Positions 1 to 15,164 of a stretch of DNA of 64,000 bases are shown here, one piece after another. The notes beneath the pieces are model-generated. The model did no database searches and was not told the origin of the DNA. It saw only the letters and a program-made list of their open reading frames with translations. Within the stretch, counting starts at the first letter, position 1. Each line of letters begins with the position of its first letter. The position numbers and the translations under genes were made by a program. Source of the stretch: Euonymus europaeus (lineage: Eukaryota; Streptophyta; Magnoliopsida; Celastrales; Celastraceae); NCBI GenBank assembly GCA_963580455.1, contig OY756961.1:22487001-22551000 (forward strand). The letters run 5' to 3'.

Positions 1-1321
1 GGATTCCACACCAATATTTAAGTGTGTTAAGGCCTTGCTCTAGTCTAGCTCTGGGTATGATATGGATTGAGATCTTCAATGTTAAATATACTATTTATGC
101 CCCTCTCGTTAGCAAGTCAAAAATAGAGGCATTATAACCCAAAATGAGGACTCCGTATAGACAAGCATTTCTTGGGGCATCATCCGTGAATGGTAAAAGG
201 TAAACAACATCCATCCACAAGACTCCCGCAGTGGCGAGGTCGGGGGTATGCAAAGTGTACGCAAATCTTATCTCCACATAATATGTGGAGTGGTTGTTTC
301 TAGAAATTGTATATGGGACTTCTATGTTGCATTCTTACAACTCTAGTGCTAAGCCACATGTTTACCTATGTGTCAATAAAATTGACAGTCTTGAACAATC
401 CTAAGGATTCTTATTGATTTTATTTTGAGTTTAAGGAGTTGAAATCTTTTAGGGTTTTGGGTTTGTTGGGTTATCTATTGTGCAAAGATTTAATTTCCAT
501 AAGATGATAAAATAAGTCTTGGGTCTGTTGGATGGTTCTGTCGGAATCTATCCAAGCTATATAGACTCTTTGCTGATACTTCCATGGCTAAAGCTTTTAA
601 AATAACAAGCTAAACAGATATGTGTTAACTTCAATGCCTTCGAATCCTAGCAGTACCTAGTTTGGTAGAACTTTTATTAATATGTTCTAAGTTTGTTAGT
701 AGACTTCTGTTTCTGCAGTTACCTGATTCATGTTCACACACGAGCCCATCTCTATCTGGGCTCGCACCTGAGACTGGTTCTTAAAATAATGTGGGTTCTT
801 GATACCAATCATTGGCCTGTTATTTGACTTCTGAAACTTTTGGGATTGATGATGAAGTAGCTCTTGCATCATCTGGCTACTTATTGATTGCACTTTGCCA
901 GTGATAAAATACTCATTTGTAATAAACTTTGTATTGTTTACATTCTTGTTATGAGTCCTTTCATCTAGCCCATGAAGAACGTATTGATGAATAACTACAA
1001 TAGTCTTGATAACTAGAGATGGTCTTGATTTATCCAGCTCCTGAATTGATTGATGTTCTGTTGTATCAAGTATTCTTACTGACTTTTGGGCTCCATAGAT
1101 TCTCCTCAGCACAAATCAGAAAACTTATAATAGCCAGTCTTGGTGATATGTCTATGGTGCAACATAATAGCATCTAGGAGTGGCTAGTTTGATATTAGCA
1201 TCCTGAGCTTGCCATATCTTAAACTGATGATAAATTCCATCTTTCATACAGTATTACAATCTGGAACTCCATATAAATTTGTTACAATCCCAAGTTTCAA
1301 TTATGTTTCATTACTTGGCAG
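1..1321. other. Unresolved sequence upstream of the first visible TPS1 exon
   Basis: No exon of the trehalose-6-phosphate synthase catalytic domain could be found here, although the gene that follows enters mid-protein at 1322. The stretch is therefore read as part of a long intron. It holds an uninterrupted minus-strand frame at 696-1112 (138 codons) with no motif I recognise, and a second short minus-strand frame at 95-277. Neither is called as a gene, because composition and context do not support one. Confidence 0.4.
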
Positions 1322-5143
<3,822 letters not shown>

Positions 5144-6726
5144 AAGTCTATCATCTGGCACATTGTGGTCGTATTCCGGTTCAGAAATTCGCATTGCTAG
5201 CTCTGGATTTTCAGAGGCATTGTGAAGTAACAATAATGGATTGTCATGACATTCCTCCTTTCTTCTCCTCTAACCTGTTTCGCAGTTATGCAGATCTAGA
5301 TGAGTATTCAAGTAATAAGAAATAGAAATCTTGAACTATTTTTGGGACAATGCAGCAGTGATTATATGAAAAATAGATTAAAAGAAATATAACCTCCAAG
5401 GGAAAAAGAAAGCAGGTGCTTGGAATTGTTAGGGGGTCTGGCTGCAAGTGCATTGCATATTATCTTTTTTTAATCAAATAATAATATATTTCTTAGGATG
5501 CAAAAGTAAAAAGTGTCGTTGGGAGAAGCTTTTGTAAATTAGGGTTCCGTGCAATGCAATTGCATCTTTTCTAAGTTTATTCGGTTTAAAATTTGAGTTC
5601 TTGTAAGAGAGCCTTCAAATATATCTGCTTGTTTTATTCTATTCACCACTCGTGCCCACCAAATTCCTTGTAATTTTTACACGACTCATCATATATTCTA
5701 TACGTCACTATCATCTCTACAACTATTTTTACATTTTTTTAAAACAAATCATGCAATTTTTAAAATTTATATATACATTGTTACTAGTAATTTTTTTATG
5801 TGCAATAATTTAAAGATGGTTAATGTGTGTGAATAATTTATTATTATTATTAGTATTATTTATTGTTTGAGTATTTTTGGTATTTCGATTATTTGTTCGG
5901 ATTTTCTTCAATAATTTAAAACATTTGTGTTAAAATTGTGTGATCTGAATTTTATTTTGGTCCGACCCAAAAAGCTCGTGATGTGACATAATTAGGTGAA
6001 TGAAATTTATGAGATTTTTTGTGAGGGTTTGTGTTGGTAGCGGAGGAATTTGGCTAATAGTTATATCACAGTCATATGATACTGTAAAAATCTCATGTGG
6101 TAAACTGTAAACCCAAACGAAAAAAAAAACAATTTATAAGTCTAACGACCATATAAGATTTTTTTTTATTCACACATTCTCAATTTTTTAATTGTTGTAC
6201 ATAAAAAACAAAAAAAAATTATTAGAGGTGCATATATAAATTTTGAAAATTAGAGGGTTTGAGTATAATGGATGGTGTAGAGTTTGGAAGGAATTTGATG
6301 GGTCATGATCGTGTATAGAGTATAGCAAATGTGTGTATTTATAGCTCTCTTCTTATAAATTAAATCCCATATTTTCTAGCTTGTCTTATGATCTTTGGTT
6401 TGGTACTAAATGTTCTTTGATATAGAAATGAAGTAATGATCTAGTTGTGATAAGCTTGTTTCGGTTGAATTGGCTAAAATGAGTTCGAGTGCGGGGAGGC
6501 GGGATCATATCTTAAAATAGAGATGATAACATCACGAACTCATGCGTATTTTGTTCTCATAATAAAAGGTGGCTTTTGCATGTATTTTTTTAGGGATAGA
6601 TCTCGTTTCTCTTACTCGAACTCATGATCTCTTTGAGATGGGAGAGTGAGTATCCAAACACTATCTAAGTTCGCTCAAGTGGGAGAGGTGGAATCATTTT
6701 ATGCGATGAATATACCAAGTTCTACT
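5144..6726. other. 3' flank of TPS1 and AT-rich intergenic DNA
   Basis: The first few hundred bases are probably the TPS1 3'UTR. The rest is AT-rich with short A and T runs. I see no gene, repeat pair or promoter I can support. Confidence 0.6.
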
Positions 6727-7978
6727 CAGGGCCGGCCCTGGCCTATTTGGGGCCCGGGGCAACGCCCGTTTTTTTTTTTTTTGACACATAGTCATAAGTT
6801 TTAAACTAAAAATAAAAATTAATGCAAATAAAACAACAATAAATTTTTGATGGCTAGAACCCAATTTTGGGAGGCTAGGCCATCACCCCTTGAATGTTAT
6901 TACATTAAAATTAAACTAGTCATTACAATATTCAGTTAAAAATATAATTACATGAAATCACATAAATATTTTACACCGTACTGCATTTTGAGAGGCAAAG
7001 TCATCAATAACAGCTTCGAAGTCACACTTCTCTAATACATGTTTTTCAATGCATAATATGGCCAGTCCATTCATCCTCTCTTGTGACATAGTTGACCGCA
7101 AATAATTTTTCAACAATTTCAACTTAGAAAAACTCCTCTCTGCGGATGCAACAGTTACTAGAACAGTTCTTGGATCATACATATTCACAGTTTCAATTTC
7201 AATTTCAATTTCAACTTCAACCGCATCACATACATATTCATTAACTGCTTCCCCCACCCCCAATTCACTAACAACATCATCATCAAGAGACTCTTCAATT
7301 GAAGAATTACCTTTGAAGAACTTATCAAGTGCTCCACTTTGTGATTGAATCAATTGTTCTTCCTTTTTCCTTTTATTTCTTTTTTGACTTCCCGATTGAT
7401 GTCTCTTACCAAACATTTTTCAAATTTCCAGCTCCTAAAAAAAAATAAGCAATGATTAAAAAAAAACAATGTGGAGAACATTCCTGGCATAGTTTTCTAA
7501 TATTTCATTATCGTGGTCTGCCAACAGTTCAAAGAGGAAAGCACGAAAACAATTTGCAATGATAAGTTGTTGTGGTATGTTACATATTAGTCAAACTAAT
7601 TGATCACCATAAAGCTAAAGAGCATGTGTATAAAGAACAAGTGAAGATAAAGATCAGATAAAAACTAATATACTATTGAAAACTAAAAAAGAAAGAAACA
7701 TCAAAAGGCAGATATTTAACTACACATAACTACTGTCATCCATACCTGTCAAGAATACTGTTTTAGCAAACAGTTATCTCCCTCTCCAATGGCGACCGCC
7801 CCATCTCTGTCACTCCTCCCTTATTCTCTCAGCTTCTGCGTCGAGCGCCCAACCACTTTTAGCCTTTTAGGGCTTGTACCAGTATAAATGTATAATTAAC
7901 AGTAGTAATATTTTTTTAAAAAAAAATTTTGGGCCCCCAGTGCAGTCGCACAGGCCCGCCCTTATTCAGGGCCGGGTC
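6727..7978 (-). mobile_element. Internally deleted hAT transposon
   Basis: The left end reads CAGGGCCGGCCCTGG followed by a GC-rich stretch. The right end, read on the minus strand, begins CCCGGCCCTG and also runs into a GC-rich stretch, giving short inverted termini of the common plant CAGGGCCGGCCC hAT type. Flanks TCTACTCA (6721-6728) and TCTACAGT (7977-7984) share TCTAC and may be a decayed 8-bp duplication, so the exact ends are uncertain by a few bases. Inside, on the minus strand, lie a transposase remnant and what looks like its 5'UTR intron (acceptor TTTTTAG just before the ATG). At 1.25 kb it is far too short to be autonomous. Confidence 0.75.
6958..7416 (-). CDS. hAT transposase remnant: N-terminus fused to C-terminal dimerisation domain
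   Basis: An open frame of 152 codons. Residues 1-35 (MFGKRHQSGSQKRNKRKKEE, then QLIQSQSGALDKFF) resemble the basic N-terminus of TTF-finger/ZMYM1-like hAT transposases. The middle is acidic, including a VEIEIEIE run encoded by a TTGAAA hexamer repeat. From about residue 88, VTVASAERSFSKLKLLKNYL and ERMNGLAILCIEKHVLEK match the hAT family C-terminal dimerisation region. The DUF4371 and catalytic core are missing, yet the frame stays open to a stop. It cannot catalyse transposition. Whether it is expressed is unknown; if so, it could bind or titrate related transposases. It may equally be a decayed pseudogene that happens to remain open. Confidence 0.65.
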   Translation of the reverse strand: MFGKRHQSGSQKRNKRKKEEQLIQSQSGALDKFFKGNSSIEESLDDDVVSELGVGEAVNEYVCDAVEVEIEIEIETVNMYDPRTVLVTVASAERSFSKLKLLKNYLRSTMSQERMNGLAILCIEKHVLEKCDFEAVIDDFASQNAVRCKIFM

Positions 7979-7984
7979 TACAGT

Positions 7985-9532
7985 AATTCTCCTAGATCTC
8001 ATTTAGCATTTCAACAAATATATAATAAATGGGAGCATTTTCTTGGTGTAGAAACATACAAGTATATTAATATATGATTAAAATTATGGAGTTAAAATCT
8101 TCAAAATATAGGAAAAATATTCCAGTACTTTACTGCTTAGCTTCGTTTTTTATCAAATATGTAAGCTGTCGGGAGTTGTGAGTATGTAGGAAGGATGCAG
8201 CAGTAAGCAAGCACCATGATGAAGACGGTTGTGAGAACATTTTGGTTATAATTCAGGTTTGGGTGTGAATGGTTCTCTCCGCTTTGTACACCGTAATTGT
8301 GACACTGAAATTAGTTTCACAGTAAGAAATATACATATTGTTTTCCTTGTGTGATTATTTTTCGTTCTTCAATTTGCCTATTTGTTAACCAAATAAAATC
8401 TCATTTATATTCCAAGCAAGTGTATCAAGATGGTGCATAACTTTTTCCAATTTTTGGTGATTAAAGGCGTGCGCTTTGCTCCCAAGGACGTAAAGGAGAA
8501 TCTTGAATGGTCGCCAGGCCCCCTGGATTAGAAAATCTCATTGTTTGACTACAGTTTAGACTTTAGCATAGTGGAGTGAGTCCACAGGCTTTCTATAATA
8601 AAACTAAATTGGAACCCGTACTAGGGGCTTTTAAAACCACCATACATGTTTTCGAAGACGCGTTGATTATGAATGTAGTTTGATAGGTTTACAAGTCGAT
8701 AATAATTTTTTTTTGGCCAACATCTTAGCCTATATGAAGCCTGGCTTGGGAACCATTAATTCTCTTCGGTACAACTTACAAAAACTCCGATGGAAAGTGA
8801 AATTGAGTACATTATGAGATGAGCACGAGTGCTCTTTGGGCCAATAATGGTGTCATTTGTGTCATGCATTGTTTTTTATTCTTCTATTTATCTAGTTGTT
8901 ACTTGTTAGTTACATAAAATCTCACTTAATTTATCAACACTCTGGATACACATGTATAAATAAATAAATATACGTGTGTGCGTGTGTCTATATATATATG
9001 TGCGTGTGTTATATCTATCATGCTAACATCGACTCCTCAGACTAGGATTCTAGGAATCCCCTCGGCAACAGCTATGTTCAGATTTCCATGACAAAAAATG
9101 CTTTTTATTAGTTTCTCTAACGTGCATATTGTACACCTGAAAATATATTTTTTTTCCTTCAGAAAAATAAAGTTCATCAATAGACATGAATAGATCTTCC
9201 ACTACCAAATCAGAGGGAAGAGAATTTATGCAATAACACAACTCTTCAACATTTTAGCGAAATAATAAAGAATACACTTCTGCAAGTTTGCAGATAATAC
9301 AAATATAGAGAAGCGTTTTTGAGTCCCCTGGCGAAGACGCCAACTAGAATACTTCTTCCAAAAAAGAACAAGAAAACCTAATTAAAGAAGCATAACTGAG
9401 ACACTTAACAAATTTCTAGTCCAATGGTAATGCGGTGGAATGAAGCTAACAAATAACAATGAATCATAGGTGAGCAATATAGAGCTATGTGATAAGTAAC
9501 ATGCAATCCAAAGACAACATATGCTATCCTAC
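7985..9532. other. Intergenic region and 3' flank of the rhamnose synthase gene
   Basis: AT-rich, with a short TG/TA-alternating stretch near 8965-9010. The last 300 bp are probably the 3'UTR of the minus-strand gene ending at 9533. No other gene or repeat is supported. Confidence 0.5.
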
Positions 9533-11634
9533 TTAGGTCCTTTTATTTGGTTCAAAGACATACTTAATCAGCGATTCCTTGATAGACAGCAACTCAGGGA
9601 ACTCTGTCTTCAACTTTGTAGCGTCCATCTCGTTATTGCTTCGAGGGGCAACTATGACCTTGGCTTGCTCCTCCAATGTGAAGTTAGCCCATTTGAAGTT
9701 GGAGTCGATGTAACTCTTGTACATCTCCAGAATTTCATTGTGGCTAACCACCCCAGGGTTCGTGAAGTTCCATATACCCTTCAAGTTCCGCTTTGCCATC
9801 TCAATGGAAATAGGTAAAAGTTCATCCAATATGGTCATGCTGTTGGGGATATTGACAACTTTATTGTAACGAGATATCTTGGTGATGAAATTGCGAGGGT
9901 TGTTTAAGTCGGATGAAATTGGCATTCGGACTCTAAGGGTACAGACATTATCATATTCTTTCAAGAGCTCTTCAACCTGGTTACATCACAAAAGGACATG
10001 TTTCAGAAACTAGAATTCAAGAATTAGATGAAAATTTGACATAATTTGATGTTCCAAGTAAAATTTACCATGGCTTTCGTTTTGGAATAGAAGGAACCAG
10101 TGAAATTTGGCGTGTCTTCTTCTTTGAACCCAATGCCCGAGCCTTCAGGATGAGCAGCATCATACTCAAAAATACATCCAGTGGCATAGTTTATCATCAA
10201 GAGTCCATGCTCTCTGCAAACATCTGCTAACGTTAATGTTCCAGCAACATTGGTGCGAATAGTTTCTGTTTTATGGGATTCACACCAGTCAACGTTGGGT
10301 CTCCCAGTAACACCAGCAGCATTGAAAATATGGGTGGGCTTAACATTCTGAATATCTGCCATTAGTGATGAGCGATCCTCCAGACGGCCCCTTCCATATT
10401 CATATGGAATACCCTGTTTCTCGCTTAACTTGCCAAGTAGCCCCCCGATCCAGCCAGTCCTTCCATAGATCAAGAACTTATAGGGTGGTTTTCGAGGAGA
10501 GCCACCGCTCCTGGATACTGGTACTACCATTTTGGACTGGTTAGAATTACCTGACATATGAGTCGGTGATTTGTTCTCTTCAGATCCGTCAAAGTGTCTC
10601 CCACCAGGCATCATTAACATTCTCGGGTGAGGGAGCAGTGCCCCAGAGACATCACCCCACCAATCAGGATTCTGATTATACCATTCCATGGTCTTCCTCA
10701 ACCCCTCTTCCCAGATAGTTCGCTCAGACCAGCCCAAATTCTTTAGCTTCTGATCATCCAGAAAGTATCTCTGGTCATTAAAAGGCCTGTTCTCCACAAA
10801 CTTGATATTTGTCTCTGGATCCATCCCGAAAATTTTGCATATATCTTCAGCCACGTCAATTACTCTTCTTTCCTTCTTTGTACCAATATTGTAAACATGG
10901 CCAACCTCCCCCTTGTGAAGAATAACTTCAAAAGCCTCAGCAACATCCTCACAGTACAAATAGCTTCTCACATTGGATCCATCCCCATGAATTGGTAGAA
11001 CTTTTCCTCTCATTGCCAGTAGGATAAACTTGGGAATCAATTTTTCAGGAAATTGATTAGGCCCATAAACATTGTTTCCACGTGTTGTTATCACAGGTAA
11101 TCCATATGACCTACCATAAGCCATAACAAGCATTTCAGCTCCGGCCTTTGTTGCAGAGTACGGGTTTGTTGGGAGAAGCTGAGAAGCCTCATGGTTTCCC
11201 ACAACAGCATCCTCATCTGTTTCCCCATAAACCTCATCTGTACTTACATGGATGAACCTCCTGATCTGGCCTGTCACCTTGCAGGCCTCAAGAAGGACAT
11301 GGGTACCGTAGATATTATTCTTGGTAAACTCAAAGCTATTACCAAAAGAGTTGTCAACATGGGTCTGGGCAGCAAAGTGCATTATTGTGTCAATGGACTC
11401 TGTAATGAGAAGGTAGTTCACAAGATCAGCGCTACCAATATCCCCCTTAACAAACTTGAAGTTGGGAGATAATTTGGAGGGCAGTAGATTTTTCAGATTT
11501 GAACAGTAATCAAGCTTATCAAGCACAACTATTTTGTAGTCGGGGTAGTTACGGATGAGCCGATTACAAACATGGGATGCAATAAACCCAGCAGCACCAG
11601 TAATTAGGATGTTCTTTGGAGTATAAGTAGACAT
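9533..11634 (-). CDS. RHM: Trifunctional UDP-L-rhamnose synthase (RHM)
   Basis: Converts UDP-glucose to UDP-L-rhamnose in the cytosol, feeding pectin and flavonoid-glycoside synthesis. Two coding exons (11634-10069 and 9976-9533) are joined by a 92-bp intron and give 669 residues, the usual RHM length. The N-terminal 4,6-dehydratase domain has GAAGFIA near residue 13, the STDE motif at 131-134 and the YSATK catalytic pair (Tyr159, Lys163). After a linker at about 340-385, the epimerase/reductase domain has YGRTGWIGGLLG near 390 and YSKTK (Tyr516, Lys520). The ATG at 11634 is preferred: the frame stays open for 9 more codons upstream, but without an ATG, and a splice acceptor lies 16 bp before the start. 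Nothing is broken. I cannot tell RHM1, RHM2 and RHM3 apart. Confidence 0.97.
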
Positions 11635-11650
11635 TTTGTCCAAGATACTT

Positions 11651-12392
11651 CTGCATGACAATTACAGAAAACTAGAATCAGAATCACAAGGAAAACAAAA
11701 TATAATTTCACAAAACAACCAATGTAGATCCCATTAAAGCAAACAATTATGAATCATTATTACATCAAACAAAGTCACAGAACAAAACAAGTAATAAAGA
11801 AAACATGATCCCTTCCTACTTCAAACAATTCCAAGATAAATAAAAAAGAACTGAAGAAATGAGCTATACCCATCCATTGGTACCAGATCAACTAACCTAT
11901 AGGTTCATTTGGTTGCAGGAAAACCAAAGGAAGAGAAAATGTAGATCTCCTTTTTCCCGCTAATTGGGATCACGTAGTAACAATATATTCAGGTAAATCT
12001 GATACAGAGCATTAAAGTTTCATTCTGTCGAAAATAATCGTCTTTTTTACTCCAACCAAGAAAAAAAAAGACCACAAAACCATTAATGCCCATATAACAA
12101 TCAGATCAAAACTGATTTTCCAAATGATCAATTAAATACAGTAAGATCTCCCACAATATACAGATGAGATCTACAACAAACAGATCCAGCTTTAACTACA
12201 AGCAACAGCCAGGCACCGAAATTCAAAATCTCAAAAAAAAAATTACATTCATCAACAGATCCACAGAAAGGAGACACAATCAATTCATGAAAAAATTTCA
12301 ATAACGAAATTAACCACGAGATTAAGAAAAACTTGCACAATCACGGAAACATAATGAAGCACAATATAGGCAGCACCAAATCCCTGACTTAC
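11651..12392 (-). other. 5'UTR intron of the RHM gene
   Basis: On the minus strand a donor (ACTG|GTAAGTC, GT at 12392-12391) and an acceptor (CATGCAG, AG at 11652-11651) bracket 742 bp of AT-rich DNA. The acceptor sits 16 bp before the start codon. The upstream noncoding exon, 12393 to about 12552, is pyrimidine-rich and full of CTCTCT motifs, as plant leaders often are. Splicing also removes the upstream near-cognate codons. Confidence 0.75.
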
Positions 12393-12580
12393 CAGTCCGA
12401 TCCAGAGCAATCAACAACCAAAAATGCTTCAAGTGGAGATTCAACTTCAAATTCAGTAGTGAGAGAAGGAACTAGAGAGAGAAAGAGACTAAGACAAGGA
12501 AATGGTGAAGAAACAACGAAAGAGAGAATCGAGAGCGAGCGAGCGAGCTAGCAAGGGAGGAAGTTACGCGTATGCTGCTA

Positions 12581-12590
12581 CATATATAGA
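12581..12590 (-). promoter_or_regulatory. TATA box of the RHM gene
   Basis: Minus-strand TCTATATATG lies about 190 bp upstream of the 5'UTR donor. A start site about 30 bp downstream, near 12552, would give a leader exon of about 160 bp. Confidence 0.6.
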
Positions 12591-12599
12591 TACGAGTGA

Positions 12600-14366
12600 T
12601 TGTGTCCGCGAGACAGAAGGAGAGCCAAGAAATGATACGCAATGACGTAAATGCCCTCCCCAGTCTTTCATTAACGTACGGTGCTGCAGTAACCTGCGCT
12701 TTTCGGTTGGTAGGATTTAGGTTTAATTAATATTAATTTTGTGATTAATTTTAGTAATTAAAATTTCGGAAGATATTTCTTTCTCCATTGACTTACGTAG
12801 CAACCACTAATCTATTTTTATCTTTGTATTTTCAAATTTCACTTTGAAATCATCGCCAAAAGAAATCATTATCATTACTGGATTACTCCTTTTTGCAAAT
12901 TTATGTTCTGATAAAATAAATTAACTTATATATAATAAAACTCCGAAAAATAAGTTAGCCATAAGTTCTGAAAATGAAACTATTATTATAAGCTTTGAAA
13001 TAAGTTTCAGTCCAAAATGCTTGAAGCTTATATCAAAGTTTATGTTTGTTTTTTTTAATTTTTTTTCATCAAGAAAACATTATAAAAAAAATTAATTTTA
13101 TTTATATAAAAAAAAAATTAATTTATAAGTTTGAATTTAAAATTATATGATTCAATATTCTGATGTGCAAACTTAGAATCTCGATTTGATCCCTAAAATG
13201 TTTGAATCTCCAAAAATGTATTAGACACAATTTTGTGGGTCACAAGTCTTCTTTCAAATGCCAAAAAAAAAATCATTTCAAACAAACATATTATGGATGT
13301 CCGATCACAATGACATAAAAAAATACTTTCATCTTGTAAAAGAAATGTTGAGACTCGCTATCTTTATTTGCCTACACTCGAAACTCTAAACCTTCATGTT
13401 TAAACTCTAAAATGTCAAAGCTTAAAATCCTAAATATCTAAACCTTATGTGATATCATTAAGATCGTAAAAAGTTCTGAACACTATTCAAATATGAGCAC
13501 ATCAACTTGACTGGCAACATCATCCTCTCAGTACAGAATGACAGTAAAAAAATCATACAAATAAATATTTAGAAATCAACATAAATTAAGGGAAAAAAGA
13601 GAGTATAAAGTTATCTGAGAGAGAGAGAGAATAATTAATCTAAAAAAAGGAAAAAATGATATCAAATAAAATAGATGAAAAAATGAGAGAAGAAAGTTTT
13701 TTAAATAAAAAGAATAAATTGAGCTCAAAGAAAAAGAGGAAACAAATGATCTAAAAAAGGGAAAGTAAATAGAGGGAAGAAAATGATCTCAAAAACTAAG
13801 GAAAAAAATTGATCTAAGAAAATAGAAAGAAAAAAAAAACTGTTCTCAAATGGAAAGAAAAAAGAGAGAGATAAAAGAATGAGTAAAAATGTATTTTAAA
13901 TTAGTAGTTTTAATTTAATATGTAATAAAAAAGAGACACTTCTTATTGGAATAAAAAATTATTTTGAGAAATTTAAGGCTAATATTTTTTTAATTTTACG
14001 ATTAGCATTTTTTATTTTATTTTTAAGTCAAGAGTGCGGTGTTCCCTATACGCAAAACGCCCATTTGCGTATAGGGCTGAACTACAAAACAGTCTAGTCA
14101 AATAACTGTACAAAAACAGTCCACCTTCTTACCATTAGATTAAATGGTATAATCTCCACCATTGAAAAATAATAACATTTAAAATAAAATAAAATTACAA
14201 TAAACATATCATTGTACACTAAATACCAAGTTTGCCCTTAATTAATATTTTCAAGATATATACTTGTTTAAGATATACGGTATCGTCCTCTATCTACCAT
14301 TAGATTAAATATTATAATCTCCACCATTAAAAAAAATTTCAACTAATAATTTTACAACGTTAATCT
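12600..14366. other. AT-rich intergenic DNA with a purine tract and a direct repeat
   Basis: Holds a purine-rich stretch (about 13600-13890, built from loosely repeated GAAAAAATGATCT-like units) and a direct repeat of about 37 bp (14131-14167 and 14296-14332, beginning ACCATTAGATTAAAT). No coding signal on either strand. Confidence 0.6.
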
Positions 14367-14800
14367 CACTACAAAAACGTTAAGAATTATAGACATAATT
14401 TTTTGTCGGTAATCCTAAAAATCTATCGATAATATTGATTGCCGATCGAAAATTTTCATCGTTAAAACCGTCATAGGTAATCCAAACACCGATGAAAAAA
14501 ATTTCGTTGGTAATTACTGATAGATTTTTTTCGTCAATAATCCGTCGATCAAAAATTAAAAAAATAAATTCCATATCCGCCGGCCAAAAATTAAAAAAAT
14601 TAAATTCCGTATCCGTTGACAAAAAATAAAAAATAAATTCCTCTTGTAATCTGTTGGCAAAAAAATAAATTTCATTGGTAATCCGTCAATAAAATAAAAA
14701 TTCTATAAATTATCCATCGACAAAAAAATGAAAAAAATAAAAAAGTTATTTTCATCACAAGTCTTTCGTTAGTAATAAGTTAAAATTTTATAATCATTTT
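14367..14800 (+). mobile_element. CACTA-type transposon end fragment
   Basis: Begins CACTACAAAAACG, the hallmark terminus of plant En/Spm elements. It is followed by more than 400 bp of degenerate subterminal units on the theme GTCGGTAATCC, CATCGACAAA and CGTTGGTAAT in both orientations. No matching TTTTTGTAGTG terminus is found downstream, so this is one end of a truncated element. The right limit is approximate. Confidence 0.6.
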
Positions 14801-15164
14801 TGTCATATCCTTCTTATAATAAAAATTTTAAAAAAATATTAAAAAATTAATTATAAATGTTAATCAAGTCAATATTAAAAATTAACATCCACGTGTCATT
14901 AAATAGAATAAATAGAATGTACGGCGTCCAGTCTAGGCAAAATAGGGACGCTAGTAAAACCCTTGCGTAGATGGTGAGGCACGGGCTGCGGGTTCGGTGA
15001 TAGGCGGCACAGAGTAGGGACCGTAGCCAAGCCCTGATTTCTAGTACTCGGGGCATTCTTGTCTGTTTAATCTTCTTGATTTATTTTTTTGTTAATTCTG
15101 GTTGCTTACTTTGAATCTAAGCTTTCAATCCAGTTTTTTGGTTTCTGAACTGTAGAAACTCACA
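14801..15164 (+). promoter_or_regulatory. Upstream region of the FLX-like gene
   Basis: A GC-rich patch at 14920-15060 gives way to a T-rich stretch ending in the acceptor-like CTGTAG (AG at 15154-15155), 9 bp before the ATG. This suggests a 5'UTR intron. No clear TATA box. Confidence 0.4.

Noticed and set aside
696..1112. 138-codon minus-strand frame
   Set aside because: Polar, composition-biased sequence without recognisable motif; openness alone is not enough to call a gene.
11191..11472. 93-codon plus-strand frame inside RHM
   Set aside because: Complement of a strongly conserved coding exon; no independent features.
11635..11661. Nine extra codons in frame upstream of the RHM start
   Set aside because: The first codon there is TTG, not ATG, and a splice acceptor lies between it and the conserved MSTYTPKN start at 11634.
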